Of a stretch of 64,000 bases of DNA, positions 11,505 to 23,639 are shown piece after piece. Where the stretch lies: contig CM057456.1 in assembly GCA_016271365.2 (NCBI GenBank), positions 606,055,501 to 606,119,500 of the forward strand. Direction: 5' to 3'. Under the pieces are notes generated by a model, which saw only the letters and a program-made list of their open reading frames with translations, ran no database searches and was not told the DNA's origin. Made by a program: the position numbers and the translations under genes. How positions within the stretch are numbered: the first letter of the stretch is position 1; each line of letters begins with the position of its first letter. The DNA is from Neoceratodus forsteri (lineage: Eukaryota; Chordata; Ceratodontiformes; Ceratodontidae).

Positions 11505-11505
11505 G
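11463..11505. repeat. (GATA)n/(GACA)n microsatellite, block 1
   Basis: Uninterrupted GATA repeats turn into GACA repeats. A second, more degenerate block of the same composition lies 135 bp downstream. Confidence 0.95.
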
Positions 11506-11640
11506 TGGAGCCCAACAAGATACAAGGTAGTATCACAGATTCCTGAATGGGAAAAAAACTGCCATCAGAACTGAACTGTTTCCTGCAGTAACTGCAGAAT
11601 TCTGCAGTATTCTACATACTTCACTGTAGAGAGATATGAA

Positions 11641-11832
11641 TGATAGCTAGATAGACAGACAGAGATACACAGACAGACAGACAGATGGACAGATGGATGG
11701 ACAGACAGATATAGATAGATAGCTAGATAGATAGACAGACAGACAGAGATGGATGGATAGATACTGATAGAGAGAGATACATAGATACATAGATATGGAT
11801 ACGTAGATTAGATACATAGATAGACAGATACT
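11641..11832. repeat. Compound GATA/GACA/GGAT microsatellite, block 2
   Basis: About 190 bp of mixed GATA, GACA, GGAT and ACAT tetranucleotides with interruptions. It is probably one old array together with the 11463-11505 block. Confidence 0.9.
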
Positions 11833-13696
11833 GTATATAGAGTGTGGTGCAGTTGCAGAAGTATAGTTAGGGTTGAGTTAGCATTTGTGTCAAAACCCAT
11901 GTTTCTGAACAGTTTATAATTTAGCTGTCTTAGGACATAGGGTTATGAAAACTAACATACGTCCTGTTGGTCCTAGTGGTTAGGGGCATGTCAGTTTTCA
12001 AAAGAATTAGTTCAGTAGTTTCAGCTTTCTAAAGTGCTGAATATAATAAGATTTTGCCAAGTAAAGCCCTTTTTTATACACAGATAAAGAAATACACCAG
12101 TTTAAACCATAAAACGTTCAGGTTCATTAGATATTAGCTCACAATAGGGTCTTTTGTTGGTTTTGAGGTGAAAACAATATTCTGTGTCATGGAGTGGGCA
12201 CATGCAAAACTATAAAAACTAAAGAAAATATATATGGAAAAATACAAGCCTATTTTTTCATTTGTGATTGATACAACAGGAAATCAACTACCAATGGATG
12301 AAAAGGCTCATGTGTTGTTTTTTTTTAGAGTCGAGCTGCTAGGCTCCCTATCAATGCATTTTCCATGATCAGATGCCTAATCTAGGTGTAAGAAATCTAC
12401 CTCCATCCCTTCCTGACACCAAGTGCCTGACTTTATTAAAATGTTTTTTTGTTTGTTTTTGCATCCACCAGGTGTCCTGCCCAAGTCTGGTGGCTTGCTA
12501 ATACCCCCTACCATGCAATAGAGTCCAAAACCAGAAGATTATTCCCAATCTCAGATCACTGTTTTTCAACCCCCAACCCCCACCGAGCAAAAACGTCCCC
12601 AATCCTCTTTCTCCCACCCAAATTATTCCATTTTTTCAATGAACTGCCTATCCTTATCCCCCCAAGCAACAGTGCCATCCTCCTATACCAAGCACACCCA
12701 GATCTCTTCCGATCCCACACTTGGCAGCTGGCACAGCACACCTTCCAGTGTGGTTGGCTGCCATATTCTGCTCCCATCGTACATGCCATTTTTCACTAAA
12801 GAAAGAAAAGTGCTGAAAAGAACTGTACAAAAAAATGGTCTGCGCATGTGGTGGGACATTAGCCAAAAAATGTTGCATTTGGTATCCCTGAAAACAGATT
12901 TAGAGGCCAGATTCAAACACCAGAATTGTGTGATCAAGAGGGAGAGTGGTAAGCATGTTGTCCCTCAAATATGGTTAAAAAATGAAAACAAAAATTAAGG
13001 AAGTTATCGGTTAAAAAAACTAAACTAAGTCTGAAAAACATAAACTGTGTATGCACTGGGACTTAATTTTTTGTTACCCTTTTTTTCTATTTCCCATAAC
13101 TTTTACATGTTTTTATATTTCTAGCCCACATTTTGGGGATGGGATTCTAACTATCCCCCATTACCGTCAAGATGACAAGTTTCAGATGTCTCTGAAGGGC
13201 CATCCACTTCACACCTGTACGAAGAATACGATAGATCCAGTGCCATTACCTATGGGCTGTTGCTTTATACAGGACTTACAGGGCTTACATCACTGCACAT
13301 TGGGCCAGCTTGGGATCATACATCTGGCCCTGTGCATCCACCTTGGGCCAGCTACAAGCAGTGCAGTTGCACTGCCCAGTATGCACTCCTATCGGGACGT
13401 AACAAGCCCATTAGTGCATAAGGTCCACTGCGCTTAAACATATTGCTCCTATTGATTAGCCATCAGTATACTGTAGTTAACACCATTTCTAGCTTGGAGA
13501 GTTCTTGTCATATCTATTTCATCCTCACTCATCTTGGGGGGTAAACAGCAGAGTATTTTTCAGTAACAGAATTGGTTCTTCTGATGGCAAAACCAGCAAG
13601 GCAGTGAAAGAAATGAACTGGCTTTTTAGCAGATGATAATTAAGCCCTCCTTCCCTAGGATCAACAGTACCTCTCCAAACACTAAAACAGAAAGTA
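11833..13696. other. Unassigned non-coding DNA
   Basis: Open frames of 100-130 codons near 12449-12998 and 13051-13437 overlap on both strands and show no recognisable domain. A short direct repeat (TTGGGCCAGCT) occurs near 13302 and 13344. No gene is supported. Confidence 0.4.
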
Positions 13697-13885
13697 GTAA
13701 GACATGACAGGGTTTGCAATTACTTTCCATTAATTGCACACCCTGGGTGTGTTGTTATACATGACGCACAGTCGAGTGCCTTGAAATACACCACAAAAGT
13801 CCATTTCTTGGACATAATTATAATCCCTGAAGTGTCTTTTTACACTTATTAAAGTGCTTTTAAAACAAAAAATACATTTAACAGT
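13697..13885 (+). mobile_element. MITE family M1, partial copy
   Basis: Begins AGTAGTAAGACATGACAGGG. Its later part (GTGCTTTTAAAACAAAAAAT) parallels that of the copy at 55.37-55.59 kb (GCCTTTTAAATCAAAAATGC). The starting motif recurs at 22.67, 55.37 and, less well, 60.5 kb. Length and ends are approximate. Confidence 0.5.
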
Positions 13886-14004
13886 GCACTCATGTTTTAC
13901 TAATGAATAATTATGCTCTCATATGATTCAGCCAACCAGAGGACTTCATTTTTACATGCTATTGTGTAAGAAATATTGTTCTACAGTGCCTTGGCAGGAG
14001 ATAC

Positions 14005-16500
14005 AATGTTTATTTATTTATTTTATTTAAAAGTTGATAACCAGGAAAAACACCAATGAGCCAAGACACGTTTCCGGGTGTGACTTGGGGAACTGCAACA
14101 TGGGAAAATATGTTTACATATGACAACAAACACATCAGTAACAAGAAACAAGGGTCACGGTTACAAGACCCATAATGGTGGGTAACATCAAGGTAAGGGA
14201 GTACAGGAGTACAACATTGAAGCAAAAAAAAAAAAAACAGTTTATTCACAGATAGCACCACAGTCCAGTTGCAGGACAGAACATTGCACCAAATAATAAA
14301 TAATGTATCAGGGTGGGCTAGAAATGCAGACAGCAAGGCACCAATTACAGCAATGGGGTTCCTATTGGACAAGGAGATATGGCTGTCTATGGTTTGCAAC
14401 TGTAGGTGATTGGTTAACTAATGCTTAGGAGGTGGGGCTAGGGTACACATGGAGCACTGTGGATGAGGCAGAAGTCTGAGTAGCCCTTTGAGTGAGAAGG
14501 GGGGAGAAGGATAGTCTGAGGTCAGAGGGGAGTTTATTCCAGAAAGAAAGGAAACAAAAGGAGAAAGCAGATTGGCCAGATGCAGAGAGGGGGCATGGGA
14601 TGGCAAAAGTACAGGAATCCCAGTGACGAAGAGAGTAGGTAGAGGAAGTCAGCTTGGGAGAGGTGGGCATAGAGGTAGGTAGGGAGAGTTCCAAACAAGA
14701 ATTTTGCAACAAAGGAGGCAGAGTGAACCATTCTCCTGTGGGACAGGGGCACAAGGGTGAGGGTGGAGTACAGGAGACAGTGGTGTGTAATGGGGGGAGG
14801 TGGTGGCGAAGTGGCAGATAGAGTTCAGAAGGGTGTCTAGTTTGGTAAGTGAAGGCTGAGAGGCAGTACCATAAACCATATCAGCATAATCGAAGATGGT
14901 AAAAATAATTTTGGTAACCAATTTACAGCAGATGGGAAGGGAGGGCTGGTCTTATGTCGATAGAGGACAGCCAGTTTGGGGCACAATTTAGTGCAGATGG
15001 CATCGACATTGTTAGAGAAATCCAGATGTGATCCCAACCAAACCCCTATATATTTGAAGGCAGTAACATCTCTAGTGGAGCGCCATCCAGGGTTGTGAAG
15101 ATGGGGGAGGACTGGAGAGTGGACAGTTTTTGTCTGGAGCCACATGTCATTGCCACTGTGTTTTTGGCGTTAAGCTTCAGACTGTTTTTCTGGAACCAGT
15201 ACTGAACTCTATTGAAGTCTTCCTGGAGTGGGGACTGTACACTGAAGGCAGAGGGCCCAGAGATGAAATTAATGGTATCATCAGTGTACATGTGTGTATT
15301 TGAGGATTTGCAGACTGAAGGGAGGTTGTTTATTAAATAGGGAGAAAAGGATAGGACCATGGATTGAGCCTTGGGGAACACCGGAGAGGATTGGGAGAAA
15401 GGAGAAAAGAGCATCACCTATTTGAACTGATTGCTGCCTGTCGTGAAGGTGAGAACAGAACCAGTTTACAGTGGATTCATCAAGACCAATCATACTAAGG
15501 TTTTGAAGCAGTAGGGGATGGGAGACAGAATCAAAAGCTTTGGCAAGGTCAACAAAGATGGCAGCAGTAATGTGGCTTTGATCCACAGCTGTAAAAATCG
15601 AATCTGTAACTCACAATAGTGAGGATGTGGTCAAATGATGCTTTCTAAAGCCAGACTGTACTGGAGATGGTGTGTTGGTAGTGGCCAGGAATTCAGACAG
15701 CCTAGAGTGAATGAGGGATTCCTGAAGTTTGGCAAGCAAGGGGGGGGGGCAGGTCTACAGTTTCTGGGTGCAGAAGGGTCACCTCCCTTGTGGAAGGGTA
15801 AGACTTTCGCAGAGTTCCAGGCCTTCAGGACAGCAGAGGTGGAGAGAGAGTGAGAGAGAAAGAGAGAAAGAGAAAAACAGAGAGAGAGAGAAAGGTTTAG
15901 AATGCGAGTGAGGGGGGCAGTTATAGCTGGGGCAAAGATATGGAGAAGCCTGAGGCAGAGACCATCATGGCTGGACTTTGGTTGGGGTAAGGGCAAGGAC
16001 AGCAGTGTAGACTTCAAGGGGGGAAGGTGGAAACTGGAAGTTTGAGGGCTGCCTAGGAGCATCCAAAAGGATGGGGGGGGGTCTGGGGGTAAGGGAGATT
16101 GATTTTTAGGAAGAGCGTATGTGACAACGAATTTATTGAAGGACTCAGTGACTGATGCAGATTCAGAGACTGTGGCATCATCAACTTTGAGAACAGGGGA
16201 GGCTTGATTGGTAGGCAGGTTAAAGGGTGAGTGGAGTGCTTTCCAAAGGGAAGCTGGTGTTTGATTATCTTGGTGTAGGTGTTGCCTAAATTAGCTTGCC
16301 TTGTAGAGGCAGATGGCCTTAGTGCAATTGTTCCTAAGGGTTTTGTAAACTTGGAGGTCCACTTGAGATAGGGACTTCTTGTGGTTGTACCAAACTTTGT
16401 CCCTGGCTCTGCATTTTGCCAGCAGTTATCCAGGAGTAATGAAGTCTTCTTCCTCTGGATTTCTTTCATGGGGCATGGTGGTTCCAGATGCAAAGGCATA
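14005..16500 (-). mobile_element. Family-A LINE (L2/Maui-like), copy 2
   Basis: Minus-strand element with a clear 3' tail at 14005-14090 (TTTTTCCTGGTTATCAAC, then TTTTAAATAAAAT). Pre-RT remnants lie at 16500-16060. A fingers block VLPFHKGGDPSAPRN lies near 15790. Motif A reads AAIFVDLAKAFDSVSH at 15576-15530 and box B LSGVPQGSIHGPILF at about 15390-15345. Box C reads YTDD at 15277-15288, so both aspartates survive. The thumb has QKNSLKLNAKNTVAM, followed by an FKYIGVWLGSHLDF block at 15060-15020. The coding path uses at least three frames, and a purine-rich GA tract interrupts it at 15840-15890. The 5' end is truncated near 16500. Confidence 0.85.
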
Positions 16501-16837
16501 GGCTGGAGAAAAGTGATATGGCAGAGTCAACATCATTTGCTGTAAAGATGGGTTGCCAGTCTGCCTCAGCGAGATCATGTTACAAGGTAATCAGGTCTTG
16601 GTGGAACCTCATGAAGGGGAAGGACACCTTTGTCCTTTATAGCCAAAGGGAAATGTCAAGATATGATCATAAAAAATGAGCTGAGAGAAAAATTGGTGAT
16701 TTAAAGAACAAAAAAAAAATCTAAAGAACCTTGTAACAGGTGAAACCCACGATCTAAGAAATTCTCTTTTACATTACTGTCCACTTTAAAGGTCTGGATT
16801 TAATTTTTCTGTGTTTTAAGCCAGCTTGTCTTCTATC
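16501..16837. other. Unassigned DNA between LINE and retro-insertion
   Basis: It may contain further decayed 5' sequence of the family-A LINE. Nothing can be shown by eye. Confidence 0.3.
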
Positions 16838-17040
16838 ATCTGAATGTGATTCTTTTTTTTTGTGCAACCTAATAAACTTTACTGAATTATCACCAAATAC
16901 ATATACAATAAAGTCCATGGTCACATCAAGGTTTCCACATGCAGTCTGACAAACACAATTAAATACATTCTTAAACATAAACTAAAAAGGAAAACAAAAC
17001 CACCCTCCCACTACTCCACCCCAGATCTGAATGTGATTCT
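16838..17040 (-). mobile_element. Short poly(A) retro-insertion with perfect 16-bp target duplication
   Basis: ATCTGAATGTGATTCT occurs at 16838-16853 and again at 17025-17040. The 171 bp between them start with a T run on the plus strand, so on the minus strand they end in poly(A) after an AATTCAGTAAAG and TTTATTAGGTTGCAC segment. A poly(A) tail plus a perfect target-site duplication is the mark of L1-type target-primed reverse transcription. The insert could be a severely 5'-truncated L1-like 3' UTR or a processed transcript fragment. The perfect duplication suggests it is younger than its surroundings. Confidence 0.8.
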
Positions 17041-18114
17041 GCATATGTAAGTTATTGATTTAATGTAAAATTTAATCTCCAACAGCCATCCTATGCTAAA
17101 GACACAGGTGCCAAGAAAAAGTTTGACAAAGTATCAAAAATAATATGACACCTCTCAAGGCACCCCCCCCATGTAAGGTTTTGTGATTTAAACATAATAG
17201 TATCTCACATAAATCATATACCATTTGTCCAGTGAAATGCCCTGGCAAAAGATGACATCCATACAGATACAAAAGTACTCTATCTAACCATTTCACTGAT
17301 ACCACGGATTGCTGACAATCCAAATTCCATGAGTCTCACACATTTAGCCATGATATAAAAATATGTTTCCCCAAAAATATTTAATGCAGTTTACCTAATG
17401 ACCCATGAAGGAACCAAGCTGGTGATCCCATGATGTTTTTTTTTTAATCCAGTGCCAGGCAATATAGTGAAAATAAGTGAATGAGTTAATGTTTTACTAT
17501 TTTGTGAGTGGCGACATAATGTAGTTTTATTTAACTGAAAGCAAACGCCTTTGCTGAGGCAAACACTGTCAAACAGGATTCATTAACAGCTCTAAAAATC
17601 AAACATTTTAGCATGAAAAAATATGTGATATACAGCAGCAGATGAATTTTGGGATTATTGAGTGCATAATATGCATGCTGAAAGCCTCCTGTCAACTTGA
17701 GAAGTGAATATCAGAGACTTCAGGGAAGACTAATTGCACCACAACATTACAAATCTTAGTTATTCATGTGCAGTAGCTTACAAACTAGTCTAAGGGCATT
17801 ATTGTTTTAGAATTTATGCACCTTGATGCACACCTTCTTTTCTTTCTGCATAATTATTCTATACTACTTTGCCTACTTTTCCCTTCCAATGCAAGCACAA
17901 ATATATATTTCTCATGCTTCTGTATATCTGTTTCCTTTGAGTTTGTGAAATGCTTTCTGGATTTATGCTGTTATTTCCAAATAAATTTCACAATTACTGT
18001 TGCTAAAAAAAGTTCTTTAATAATTGAGTTGCCATTTTAAATTGATAAAATAAATTATATTTGCTCCAAAGAGCTCAACACAGTCAAGGTCCAGACAGTT
18101 TTGGTTTTTTTCAA
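17041..18114. other. Unassigned AT-rich DNA
   Basis: No gene or repeat was recognised. Short open frames lack homology. Confidence 0.4.
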
Positions 18115-18260
18115 AACTGAGCAGCTTTGTGGCTAGGCCACAAAACTTCAAATCTTGAAATCCAGGTTTGAATCCAACTACAAACACAAGAAGAATTCAT
18201 GCCACCTAAGCCAGCAGTCTGATGTTGCTGTGCAAACAATTGTGGACAGGAATGAGCATG
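18115..18260 (+). mobile_element. tRNA-like SINE head
   Basis: A box TGAGCAGCTTTGTGGC at about 18117 and B box GGTTTGAATCC at 18164-18174 are about 45 bp apart, as in RNA polymerase III internal promoters of tRNA-derived SINEs. The body after it is not recognisable, so this is an old or truncated copy. Confidence 0.5.
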
Positions 18261-19994
18261 AGAAGTGGTATACTTAGATAAGGCCATGCACTAGGACAGT
18301 CCTGAGCCCTTTATTCAATCCTACTGGTGTTACAATGAAAATTATCTTCAAAGTCAAAACATCAAACCAAGCACAAAGAAAACCACCATCAGTATTACAT
18401 GAACAGACTCTGATAAAAAAAGGGTCAATAGGCAACTTTATTTGCTTGAAAACATTGAGGCCAGAAGAACCCACAGTCTACATGTCAGAGGTGAGCAGAG
18501 GACAACGGAATCAGCCCATATCATTGGGAGATTCAGAGATATCTGACCCATTAGCCAATGTAGCACTTGTGCAGGGGTTGTCTCAATCTGAAGAAGGTTC
18601 TAAGGCCATACAGTCAGAACCCATAGTGTTTAGACCTGAAGATGTGGAGCTGGACTGTGTGCCAGATGTGGCACAATTTGCCCACACTTCCAGTACGTGT
18701 GACATGACAGACAAGTAACAGGAGAGGTGGTCAATATGTTTATTGCAAGTTGTGCACCAAAAATGATGTATGCATCCGATATTTGTCACATGCATCATTT
18801 TTCAACTATAAGTTATGCAATCTGTCATAAATTCCTGAGAATGTTTCAAAATCCCAGGTAAAAATTCTGGTGCATTTATGCTGCAGTGCATCGAGACCTT
18901 TGAAAACTGAAGCCCTGGCATTCCTGCTTTACTTTATAAAGTACTTTACTGCTTTATAAAAAGCTTGACATGATCATCAAGAAGAATAACAAAGTTGATT
19001 CTAATATATAAGAAGTAAAACATGAACCAGCAACAGTTCCAAACTTGTGAGGAGGCGGACAAAAAAAAAACAGTCTGGTCTCAGATAATTTATAACTTGT
19101 GAAGCCCTTTCAACAACTACTATACCTCCAATTACAATGCAAATAAAATGTGAAGTATTAAAACACTGAATGAAATATTCAAAACTTGAGAGCTGTTGTC
19201 ATACCTAGCAAAATGAACCAAACATATGACTCACTTAGAGATTTAAAGAAGGCAATACTGTATTTGTAGAATCATTAAATCTGACTGCAGACAATTTACC
19301 ATTTATTACTAAGGCCTTACAGCTGCCTGTGAAAGTGCTTCCCACTAGAGCTTGAAATGAAAAGATCCCATCCTGAAATAAAAATTACTGAATGGACATC
19401 AGAAGGCCAAGTGGATATATATACCATCATCCCTGCAGTTATGCAATAATGCAGAACTAATTTTCTTTTATTTAGAGAAGAGCCTATTGAACTTGGGGCA
19501 ACCTGCCAATTTCCTTTTTTTGCAAGAAGCAATTGTTTTTTTTCTTGGTCCAGATCACTTACAAGAATTCATTTTGGCAAGGATCCCAGGAAGGGAAGAA
19601 CAAAAATGACATATATAAGAAGACAATGACATGCAAACCAACCTAAACAGTCTTCCAGAATCTGATAATGCAGCAAGAATATCCGGAACTGGGAAGGGAG
19701 AAGCCAGAGAAGGCGAGGAGGACAGCAAGGTCAGCACCCAGGTTGGGAACTGACCAAACGAGCAGACACGAAAGACCGTTAGGCCTATTCTGCTGGCATT
19801 TTAGTATGTTAGTATGATAAACATTAAATGAATAGCAAGAAATAAATAATAATTATTAGATGTCTGGCATGATTTTTGTTGACTTTATAATACTAATTGT
19901 CAAAGCAGTATATGGATATTTCAGTTTTGAGAAGCCATAAGGATTTAATTTTCCCCCAATGTATTGACTGCAGTTTGTTTGTGATATTTCATTG
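18261..19994. other. Unassigned DNA
   Basis: A 127-codon plus-strand open frame (18335-18718) has no recognisable domain and sits in AT-rich DNA. I do not call it a gene. Nothing else is supported. Confidence 0.4.
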
Positions 19995-20330
19995 CATAAT
20001 CATAATATAGAGTTGGCCTGCTAGCGCAGTGGTAAAGATACCACTTTCTGAACTGAAGGAAGCAAACTGGGTGGGTTGAAGGGTCAGCCAAGGGGAAGAA
20101 GAGGATGACTGTCTAAGGGAATACTCTACTCCACAGGAAAGGGAGAGATCTAGAGCCCAACAGCACTCTGACCCCTTGTGATGTCTAGCAGTAGATGCTT
20201 CAGGGTCCCACGCTGATGGTGGAGCGGCAGATGTCTCTACCGTAGGAGCACACCTAACATGTGCTGACCTCATTGCAAGTCTGCTGCACCAAGGATTGTA
20301 ACAACAAGACAAAAACCCCTTTGATACAGA
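19995..20330 (+). mobile_element. Possible tRNA-derived SINE
   Basis: The segment CCTGCTAGCGCAGTGGTAAA has the form of an A box and matches the head of the SINE at 62.27 kb (TCTGCTAGCGTTGTGG). A weak B box (GGGTTGAAGGGTC) lies about 55 bp later. No family tail is visible. Confidence 0.4.
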
Positions 20331-21576
20331 TGCCGAGGGAACCTCTGATACCCTACTAGAATGACACCTTACCTAAGTGCATCAGGAAAACACAGGAAGA
20401 TCTCAGTCTTTCCCCCTTGCCCTGGGGGGAGCCCTGCAATTGGGGGTAAGCCTGTGTCAGTGGGCCAGAGGGATGCTAGGTGGGGGGGGGGTACTCCCAC
20501 TAGGTAGATATAGAGGCAAATCCCTGCTGGTCATAATTTGACTAAACAGAATTTTACAAAAAAAAAAGATAGTAGAAATTCAGGACTTCCAGATTTACAG
20601 AGATTCATGCATTTCACAAGGAAATTGAGTGATCTACAGGGAAGCTGTTACCATAGACAGGCATTAGGTATAAGTACCAGAAAATAGAACAGATCAGCTT
20701 CAATAGGATATAATGTATTTTACAGGAAAATTGCACTAGAGTTACAGGGAAAATGTCAGACTGATATGTGAGCCCTGGAAATGAACTATATAAGTAACTA
20801 GTTATTTGTAATTTATTGTTAATGCTTTCCACACTGGCTCAGCCCCAGTCTCCCAGGCTGGGTCTAGTCCCATCCTTCTGCATTCCTGGTGCTTATCTCC
20901 CAAGCTTCCAACTCCACATGCTTACCCCCTGTAGTGGGGTCAGAACCAAACCTCCCACCTTCTCAAGAGCATGGAGGCAGGAGAAGCCTGGGTGTGGGAA
21001 GTGGCCACTGGCATTGGGTGGGGCCTGAGCATGCCTTAACTCATTCTCCTCTAGCCAGGGCATTTCCTTAGTTTTCCCCACACCCAGGGATGTCAGCACT
21101 CTTGGTGCTCCAAGCCTATGCACACAGTGCGTGCAGAAGCAAAGCATGGCTGGCATCCCCCTCTCACTTTATTCCCACTGCACTGCAACCTGTGGTCAAC
21201 TAAATGGCAATGTTGTGGCAGAAGTAATTGCCCTCTCTCACCAAAGGAACAGAAGATACTCTGGGATGCTTGATCTACCCCCCCCCCCAGTCTGCACCCG
21301 ATGACTGGGATTTCCTTCCATACCATCACTGACATCACGAGCAGTAGTGACTGCTGCATCGATGGGCGGTCCTATAAGTATTAACTATTATATTCTTGGA
21401 TCTTTCTTTTTACTTGAGAACTTCTTTTAGTAGAATTTCATAGTCTATGCTACACCATTTTTCTTTATTACTAAATGTATAATGTGTAATGAATTATGAG
21501 AGTAAGATTTATGATTGTGAAACTGAATAAAGTAAAAATAAAAAGATTTAAAAAAAGAACTGGCATACTTGGTGAT
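20331..21576. other. Unassigned DNA
   Basis: No gene or clear repeat was recognised. There are homopolymer G and C runs at about 20480 and 21280. Confidence 0.4.
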
Positions 21577-21815
21577 GGCGACAAATAAACATTTTTAATC
21601 ACAAGAAGCTGCACACAGCTTGCACACACATAATTACACCCACAGTAAGCACTGACTAAGCTTCCCTAACATTTTGTGCTGCAGTAGTGCTTTCAAAGAG
21701 AGGTGCTAGTGAAGCCCATAATATCGGGGTGACTAGTTAGTGCATACTGAATGTGTAATTATGCTTGTGCTATCTATAGCCAACTCTTTGTGATTAAACA
21801 TGTATTTGTGCAATC
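21577..21815. mobile_element. Near-complete palindromic MITE (about 240 bp)
   Basis: The left part (21580-21680) matches the reverse complement of the right part (21725-21812). Shared strings include CAAATA, TTTAATCACAA, CATAATTACAC and CAxTAxGCACTxACTA. The element is almost entirely inverted repeat with a centre of about 50 bp. No coding capacity. No superfamily is assigned. Confidence 0.65.
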
Positions 21816-21842
21816 CCTAGGTGCACTGTTTTTGTGATTGTT

Positions 21843-21905
21843 TTGAATCATAGTACCAACTACTATGTGACCTTGAGCAAGTTATTTACTCTCGTGGATC
21901 TCGCA
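21843..21905 (+). mobile_element. CORE-SINE fragment
   Basis: CTATGTGACCTTGAGCAAG followed by TTATTTACTCTCGTGG matches the CORE segment of MIR-type SINEs and of the copy at 2.93 kb. The head and tail are absent. Confidence 0.6.
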
Positions 21906-22666
21906 TGAACAAGATTATGATCTATGCACACCGTGTATCCATGGCACATTGGCAACCCTATGTCAGAATGCTAAGCACCAGGGGTACTGTGGACCCCTGG
22001 TGGCATTCATAGGAGTGTGCACCCCTTTCCCTTCTAAATCCCCCAGCTGTTTGCACAGCTACTGTAAATATGCAGGTGATCCAGGGGAGTGTCAGGGGGG
22101 TGTGCCACATTCTGTGACTTTCATGAAGGTGCAGAATGCTTGATGAGGAGGCACAAGATACACCAGCAGGGATCTGGTGGTATCCATTTGCCCTCCCAAA
22201 CTACACTCACCTATTTTGGCAGGATGAAACACCCACCCCAACATGCTGCCCAAGCCCTCTGGACTCATCTGTCAAGATTACAATTTATGATTCTGTACCA
22301 TCCCACAATCCCCTGCTCCATGTGGAGCAGTGGATCCACTACAGGACCAGGACAGGCATCCAATTGGATGCTTGTCTGTGTCCTATGATCTTGCATGCCA
22401 GGGGATAAGGCCATGGATATGCACCCGACAATAGCCATTATTCATGAATGCCAGCCACTGGGCACCTTTCCTGGGCTTCAGAGCTGTGTAGGCCGAGCAC
22501 ACTTATCTTGTGTATACCTAGACTGCAAAAGTGCATATCCTTCACTGTGCTTAACGTCCTCTTCCTTTTTCTGTGCTCACACTCTATGCACTTCTTTAAC
22601 TTGACAAAATATCATTTTCTCCCTGTGCATGCCTAATGGTGAATTGCTCATTACTTAGGATAGTAC
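21906..22666. other. Unassigned DNA
   Basis: No gene was recognised. A small hairpin CACCAGGGG/CCCCTGGTG lies at 21976-22002. Overlapping open frames near 22089-22408 have no homology. Confidence 0.4.
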
Positions 22667-22822
22667 ATAAAGCAATAAGACATGACCAGGGGTTAGATTA
22701 CCAGTCTGTTAATAATACCCTAGGGGAATAATGTGGCACAAGGGGCAGCCGAGTACATTATTTTTCCCCTAAAGAGTGACTGACTGTTAATCTAACTACG
22801 TGTAGTGACTTACTACTTTTAT
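22667..22822. mobile_element. Palindromic MITE, family M1
   Basis: About 156 bp. The left arm starts ATAAAGCAATAAGACATGAC and the right arm read backwards starts ATAAAAGTAGTAAGTCACTA. Both arms continue with GTTAGATTA, CAGTC and CTAGGGGAA or TTAGGGGAA blocks. The loop is about 10 bp. The start motif recurs at 13.70 and 55.37 kb and loosely at 60.52 kb. Confidence 0.65.
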
Positions 22823-22961
22823 AAAAAATCATTTCAAAAGAAAAATGTTAGAAGTGTCCCTTTTGAATGCTTTCCTCTTTGAGAAGGAGATATTTAATAA
22901 AATAGTTCATCCACCAGCTGGGTAAGAATTAATAAGAATGCTGGTTCAGAATCATAGAAAC

Positions 22962-23025
22962 ATACAAGAGCAGACTAGGTGGGCCATATGGTCCTTATCT
23001 GTCGACAAATTCTATGTTTCTTTCT
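22962..23025 (+). mobile_element. CR1 3'-terminal fragment
   Basis: AGACTAGGTGGGCCATATGG and the following CTTATCTGTCGAC, ATTCTATGTTTC are the characteristic last 60 bases of CR1 elements, with the octamer-like 3' end. It is extremely 5'-truncated, in keeping with the usual CR1 size spectrum. Confidence 0.75.
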
Positions 23026-23067
23026 TTCTCTGTTTCATACACTATAAAAGACAGTGGAAGGGAACCT

Positions 23068-23142
23068 GAGAGGTTGTCATGCCAACGGTAAACCTCTCGA
23101 GCTTTGCTCTCAAGGTTTACTGTGTTGCTATGACAACCTCTC
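23068..23142. repeat. Long hairpin (75 bp)
   Basis: GAGAGGTTGTCAT (23068-23080) pairs with ATGACAACCTCTC (23130-23142), and the inner GTAAACCT (23088-23095) pairs with AGGTTTAC (23113-23120). The stem is well paired except for a short internal bulge. It may be a very short palindromic MITE. Confidence 0.75.
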
Positions 23143-23639
23143 GAAGGGAAGAAAGCATTGTTAACTGGTGCCCATCTGTTATCCTCTATGAGAGGGTCTC
23201 AGAATGCTGACAGCCAATCAGATTGAAGAATTTCTGAGAACCTTTTAATAATATACCATATGACAGCATCAAGTAAAAACATGTCATCCTCTCCTCTCCT
23301 CTCTCCTGCTCTCCTTGACTGAGGTATTTACAGAAGACACATTACTATAGTAACAACAAACTGTATTTTGATTAGCTGAAGATTTGGGCTGTCTTTTGAC
23401 TGGGGCTAACAATCAGATCTCAGCGGACTGCATCAAACCAGATTTGCCATTTAGAAAAGAACATGTTTTTCCTTCAGGCCTAAGTTTTTAAAAGGTAATC
23501 TCTGTATAAGGCGTACCATAGTGACGTACATAATGAATGCGGTGGCCATGTGCTGGACTCTCTTGATCTCTATAATGTCCCTTCTGTACTGTGATAGCCA
23601 CAACTGGATATAGTACTCCAGATTTTGTTTTTAACTTTG

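Noticed and set aside
12449..12998. Four overlapping open frames on both strands, possible gene
   Set aside because: Mutually overlapping, compositionally biased and without homology I can recognise.
18335..18718. A 127-codon plus-strand open frame, possible exon
   Set aside because: No recognisable domain, no codon-use signal or splice context I could support. The start lies in AT-rich DNA near a SINE head.
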